From the NCBI GenBank assembly GCA_023405565.1, contig JAEXXW010000325.1, forward strand, positions 1 through 10,624: a stretch of 10,624 nt of DNA. The letters are read 5' to 3'. The stretch comes from Pseudomonadota bacterium. Lineage in GTDB: Bacteria > Pseudomonadota > Alphaproteobacteria > Rhizobiales > Xanthobacteraceae. How positions within the stretch are numbered: position 1 is the stretch's first letter; each line of letters begins with the position of its first letter. This document shows, piece after piece, positions 6,823-10,624 of the stretch. Both the position numbers and the translations under genes were made by a program. The notes under the pieces are model-generated. The model was not told where the DNA came from, ran no database searches, and saw nothing but the letters and a program-made list of their open reading frames with translations.

Positions 6823-8016
6823 TCAGCGCGGGAACGCACCGGTTTGCGTGTTGACGATGCAGCAACTGGATGTCCAGCCGGAATGGCCGCGCCATTGTAC
6901 CTGACACCAGGGCGACGTGCTTCTGCCATCCTGCGGCGGACGGCATTGTCCGACGATCAGGCCGGTTGCGCCCGCGGGGATCGAGACAACAAGTGGGAAA
7001 TTGGTGCCGGGGCCGCTGCGCATGTTGTGGATGCCCTGCGAGACATTCGGCAACACGCGATATGTTGCGGGCGGCAGCGCGGCAACGACCGGAGCGGGAG
7101 AGGGCGATGGTGTGGCGGCGGGTGGCGCTGAAACTTGCGGAGGCACAGGCGTTGTCGCGATGATGGGAACTGTTGTCGCGATCGCCTGTGACGCAGGCCG
7201 GCCCGGTGGCGGTGTTCCGCCATCCGCTCGCGCAAGGAAGATGCGGCCGGGAATCTGATCGTAATAGGCCGGAAGCTGCTCGTGTCCGATCGACTGCGCC
7301 AGCTTCGGTACTTCGATCTGCAATTCCTTCGCGACATCGATCAGATCGAGATCGGATCGCTTCACGAGATCGACGAAGAGCCGCGTGAAGACCGAATTGG
7401 GGTTCGCATCATCCGGTCCGAGCCGGTCCAGAGCCTCCTGTCCGGCCCCTGCCGAGAACATCACGAACAGGCCGCGCCGCGTGTCCATGCGCGACAGCCC
7501 GCGCGATTGTCCGATCGAACGGCCCGCGCCTGTCTTGAAAGGATTGTTCCGGCAGGCATCCAGAATCATCACGGTGGTTGCTGCGCCACGCTCCCGCAGG
7601 CGCTCGGAGATATCGTCGGCCAGGAACCCGTCGGTACGGAGCTGATTGCGCTGCGCTTCGGTGACATTCGGGATGTCTGTCGGCAGCAGATAATTGCCGC
7701 CGTCCAGCGCAACACCGTGGCCGGCAAAGTAGAAAAGCGCCGTATCGCCGGGCTGGACACGGGATTCAAAGTCCACCAATGCGCGCGACATGCGGGCGCG
7801 GCTGGCATCGAGAACGGCAATCACGTCGAAGCCAAGGCCTTGCAACGTCGCTGCAACGGCGCGGGCGTCGCCGGTCGCCTTCTCCAGCTTCGAGACTTCT
7901 GTATAGTCGTTGTTGCCGACCACGAGAGCGATGCGTTTTGCCGCGAGAGCCGGATGGCACAACGCCACGGCGCCTGACAAAGCCGTGAGGAGGCAGAGAA
8001 GGGGGCGCAAAGACAC
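6823..8016 (-). CDS. Secreted caspase-like (peptidase C14) protein with C-terminal SH3-like domain
   Basis: This 397-residue protein begins with a signal peptide, about 1-26 (hydrophobic core LLCLLTALSGAVAL, then HPALAA before KR), so it is likely periplasmic or secreted. Residues about 27-262 are a caspase p20-like domain: RIALVVGNNDY at 28-38, catalytic His100 in YFAGHG, and catalytic Cys155 in ILDACRNNPF. A Pro/Ala/Thr-rich linker (about 266-316) leads to a bacterial SH3-like domain (about 317-387) with NMRSGPGTNFPLV, which typically binds peptidoglycan or proteins. Both catalytic residues are intact, so it may be an active cysteine protease; its substrate is unknown. Similar signal peptide-caspase proteins are frequent in Hyphomicrobiales. 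The start is GTG at 8016. The gene converges with the YqaE-like gene and diverges from the hybrid kinase. The C-terminal domain has several cysteines (358, 371, 385, 386) that could form disulfides. Confidence 0.9.
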   Translation of the reverse strand: MSLRPLLCLLTALSGAVALCHPALAAKRIALVVGNNDYTEVSKLEKATGDARAVAATLQGLGFDVIAVLDASRARMSRALVDFESRVQPGDTALFYFAGHGVALDGGNYLLPTDIPNVTEAQRNQLRTDGFLADDISERLRERGAATTVMILDACRNNPFKTGAGRSIGQSRGLSRMDTRRGLFVMFSAGAGQEALDRLGPDDANPNSVFTRLFVDLVKRSDLDLIDVAKELQIEVPKLAQSIGHEQLPAYYDQIPGRIFLARADGGTPPPGRPASQAIATTVPIIATTPVPPQVSAPPAATPSPSPAPVVAALPPATYRVLPNVSQGIHNMRSGPGTNFPLVVSIPAGATGLIVGQCRPPQDGRSTSPWCQVQWRGHSGWTSSCCIVNTQTGAFPR

Positions 8017-8022
8017 GGAAAA

Positions 8023-8026
8023 TCCT
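8023..8026 (-). promoter_or_regulatory. Shine-Dalgarno site that decides the caspase-like GTG start
   Basis: On the minus strand AGGA lies 6 bases before the GTG at 8016, with GAGG just upstream of it. The signal peptide follows directly from this GTG, supporting the choice. Confidence 0.65.
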
Positions 8027-8242
8027 GCCTCTTTTTCAATATTTCGGAGCTGATATTACACGGCTTCGGCCGGAGGAAAAATCGACGGGCGCCTTACGCT
8101 TGCGGCATAAAAACCCAGCCACAGCCAGTGTGTTTGCTGCTACCGCTTCATTAACTGTGTCTGCCGAACTCGGCCGGAATTTTCTTCGATTTTTGGAACA
8201 ATTATTCGCCTGCTTGATTGAGTGGGGTTATTCCCAGGCGCC

Positions 8243-8249
8243 AAAGGAA
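8243..8249 (+). promoter_or_regulatory. Shine-Dalgarno site that decides the hybrid kinase start
   Basis: AAAGGAA lies 5 bases before the ATG at 8255. An in-frame GTG at 8222 would add 11 residues but has no comparable site. Confidence 0.65.
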
Positions 8250-8254
8250 TTGGC

Positions 8255-9808
8255 ATGTCGGCTAAAGGGCTGTTCCAGCCTTCTGAAAGACGGGACCTGT
8301 TCGAAAGCGAGCGCCGGTTCCGGCTCCTGGTCGAGGGCGTCGTCGACTATGCCATCTATATGCTCGATCCCGAAGGCCGCATCACCAACTGGAATGCCGG
8401 TGCAGAGCGCATCAAGGGTTATCGGGCGTCCGAAGTCATCGGCCAGCATTTCAGCAAGTTCTATACGCCCGAGGATCGTGATGCCGGTTTGCCTGCACGA
8501 TCGCTGGAAAAGGCGGTCCTGCATGGCAAGTTCGAGGCGGAGGGCTGGCGGCAGCGCAAGGACGGCAGCCGGTTCCTGGCGTCGGTGGTGATCGACCCGA
8601 TTTACGAGGACGGCGAGCTCATCGGCTTTGCCAAGATCACGCGCGACATCACCGAGCGGCGCGATGCCCAGCTCGCGCTGGAGAAAGTGCAGCGGCAGCT
8701 TGCCGAGGCACAGAAGATGGATGCGCTCGGACAATTGACCGGCGGCGTTGCGCATGACTTCAACAATCTGCTGATGATTGTCTCCGGCCATCTTCAGACC
8801 ATCAAGAAAGCCGCGGTTGCCGATCCGAGGCTGCTGCGCGCCACACAGGCGATCGAACTGGCCGCACAGCGCGGGGCGACCCTGACGCGTCAATTGTTGA
8901 CCTTCTCGCGGCGCCAGCGTGTGAATCCGCGGGCCATCGATATTGCGGCCCGTATCAATGCGATTAGTGATGTGCTCAACAGCGGCCTCGGAAAAAGCGT
9001 TAACCTCATCTTCGATATCGCGCCGGATGCGTGGCCCGTGACCGTCGATATCAGTGAGTTCGATATCGCGCTGGTCAATCTCATCGTCAATGCACGCGAC
9101 GCCATGCCGAAAGGCGGCATGGTCACGATTTCAGCGCGCAATGTTCAGGTCGACGATCCGCCGTTGCACGGCGATTATGTCGCTCTGTCGGTCGAGGATT
9201 CCGGAATGGGCATTCCCGACGACATCCTTTCGAAGGTCTTCGAGCCGTTCTTCACGACCAAGCCGGTGGGCAAGGGGACAGGTCTTGGTCTGTCGCAGGT
9301 GCATGGTTTCGTGCATCAGGCGGGCGGAACAGTCACGGTGAAGACTGCGCTCGGCAAGGGCACGACCATCACGATGTATCTGCCGCGCACAATGGGGCGT
9401 CTTGCGCCGGAGGAAATGGATCAGGCGGCGGAACATGTCTCATGCACCGGCACTGTGCTGCTGGTCGAGGACAATCCGGATGTCGCAAGTGCCAGCGCTG
9501 AATTGCTCTGTCAGCTTGGTTACAAGGTGCGTTGGGTGCCAGATGCGACTACGGCTTTGCAGGAAATCGAGGACAATGGCATCGATGTCGTGTTCAGCGA
9601 TATTGTCATGCCCGGGGCGATGGATGGTCTGGGACTGGCCCAAGTGATCAAGCAGCGACATCCGAGACTGCCTGTACTTCTTGCGACCGGTTACAGCGAT
9701 GCTGCGCATACCGCGCCCGCCGATTTTCCCATTCTCCGCAAGCCCTATCAGATCCATGAACTCAGCCGCGCGCTGTCGGATCTGACCCGCCAGCAATCGC
9801 AAAACTGA
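8255..9808 (+). CDS. Soluble hybrid sensor histidine kinase (PAS-HisKA-HATPase-REC)
   Basis: This 517-residue protein has no membrane segment and so should sense a cytoplasmic signal. A PAS domain with its PAC part spans about 21-136, followed by a short coiled-coil linker. The HisKA H-box has His167 in [11 protein letters not shown]. The ATPase domain (about 262-380) shows the N-box Asn279 in LIVNARDAM, the G1 box DSGMGIP at Asp315, the F-box FEPFFTTK, and the G2 box [10 protein letters not shown]-terminal receiver domain (about 398-510) has acidic residues Glu405 and Asp406, phosphoacceptor Asp449 in FSDIVMPG, and Lys496 in LRKPY. All catalytic residues are present, so His-to-Asp phosphotransfer within the protein is expected. 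No haem- or flavin-binding motif is obvious in the PAS domain, so the ligand is unknown. No output response regulator or Hpt protein lies next to it, making it an orphan kinase here. Confidence 0.94.
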   Translation: MSAKGLFQPSERRDLFESERRFRLLVEGVVDYAIYMLDPEGRITNWNAGAERIKGYRASEVIGQHFSKFYTPEDRDAGLPARSLEKAVLHGKFEAEGWRQRKDGSRFLASVVIDPIYEDGELIGFAKITRDITERRDAQLALEKVQRQLAEAQKMDALGQLTGGVAHDFNNLLMIVSGHLQTIKKAAVADPRLLRATQAIELAAQRGATLTRQLLTFSRRQRVNPRAIDIAARINAISDVLNSGLGKSVNLIFDIAPDAWPVTVDISEFDIALVNLIVNARDAMPKGGMVTISARNVQVDDPPLHGDYVALSVEDSGMGIPDDILSKVFEPFFTTKPVGKGTGLGLSQVHGFVHQAGGTVTVKTALGKGTTITMYLPRTMGRLAPEEMDQAAEHVSCTGTVLLVEDNPDVASASAELLCQLGYKVRWVPDATTALQEIEDNGIDVVFSDIVMPGAMDGLGLAQVIKQRHPRLPVLLATGYSDAAHTAPADFPILRKPYQIHELSRALSDLTRQQSQN

Positions 9809-9893
9809 AAACCCGCCGCATCCGGTGCCGCGCACAAGCAGGTCCGCCGCCGAAGTCTGTCTCCGAGGTTGTCGTGCCACGGCAGCTTCGCGC

Positions 9894-9915
9894 GGGTGAC
9901 ACGATCCTGTCACTC
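9894..9915 (+). terminator. Hairpin downstream of the hybrid kinase (weak terminator candidate)
   Basis: GGGTGACA (9894-9901) pairs with TGTCACTC (9908-9915) around the loop CGATCC, with one G-U pair. Only a short ATTT follows, and it is 85 bases beyond the kinase stop, so it could also be an operator-like dyad (GTGACA/TGTCAC). Confidence 0.3.
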
Positions 9916-9995
9916 ATTTCCACAACCACGATCTTTGGCGCGCCGCAGGAGATCGCGTTGTCTGAACGAGTGCTGGAGACATTCCTGCCGGCTGA

Positions 9996-10624
<629 letters not shown>

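Larger units (their letters stand above)
8017..8254. other. Divergent intergenic region between the caspase-like gene and the hybrid kinase
   Basis: These 238 bases include an AT-rich stretch at about 8146-8215 and another at about 8031-8058, suited to promoters on each strand. I see no -35/-10 pair that I would defend and no strong inverted repeat. A GGAAC at 8195-8199 looks like half of an EcfG-type promoter, but the matching -10 is absent at the right spacing. Confidence 0.35.

Noticed and set aside
7939..8016. Lipoprotein signal (VALC at residues 17-20) in the caspase-like protein
   Set aside because: Leu at the position before Cys does not fit the lipobox, which needs Gly, Ala or Ser. 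A standard signal peptidase I site after ALAA fits better.
8195..8220. GGAAC as the -35 of an EcfG general stress promoter before the hybrid kinase
   Set aside because: The -10 CGTT expected 16-17 bases downstream is absent; the bases there read ATTG or similar.

Overview
The window is GC-rich chromosomal DNA from an alphaproteobacterium, most likely a member of the Hyphomicrobiales (Rhizobiales) near Xanthobacteraceae/Nitrobacteraceae. I base this on a ppx-rlmE pair with a guaB gene a few kb downstream, an HU protein with a Lys/Ala-rich tail, and a palindromic repeat of the 'CCCGCGAAAGCGGG' type that is common in those genomes. This placement is inference from remembered families, not from a search.

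Layout, left to right. Positions 1-2141 (minus strand) hold most of a molybdopterin-binding large subunit of the xanthine dehydrogenase/CoxL family. It runs off the left edge and carries the AYRGAGR loop of the non-CODH (form II-like) group. Divergent from it, an exopolyphosphatase/GppA-type phosphatase (ppx) overlaps by 4 bases with the 23S rRNA 2'-O-methyltransferase gene rlmE. After a 176-base gap comes an HU-type nucleoid protein with a histone H1-like N-terminal tail. HU converges with a minus-strand DHA2-type MFS exporter, and a large REP-like hairpin sits between them. Upstream of the exporter, a short divergent intergenic region carries two perfect palindromes and leads into a small plus-strand membrane protein resembling YqaE/Pmp3. 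That gene converges, across a GC-rich hairpin, on a minus-strand secreted caspase-like (C14) protein with a C-terminal SH3-like domain. Divergent from the caspase gene is a soluble PAS-HisKA-HATPase-REC hybrid histidine kinase. After a 334-base gap without a convincing gene, guaB (IMP dehydrogenase) starts and runs off the right edge.

How the genes fit together. ppx and rlmE look like one transcription unit. ppx, rlmE, HU and guaB are housekeeping functions: polyphosphate/(p)ppGpp phosphate metabolism, ribosome maturation, nucleoid structure and GMP synthesis. The exporter, the YqaE-like protein, the caspase-like protein and the hybrid kinase look like accessory or stress/envelope genes placed between rlmE and guaB. 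I see no insertion sequence, tRNA, CRISPR array or phage gene. The two partial edge genes (CoxL-like and guaB) have no stop codon inside the window, so they are easily missed and the opposite-strand shadow ORFs can be mistaken for genes. I did not find a clear new multi-gene system. The most interesting unexplained signals are the paired palindromes at 6413-6452, the inverted repeat beside the guaB start, and the secreted caspase-SH3 protein divergent from a hybrid kinase.
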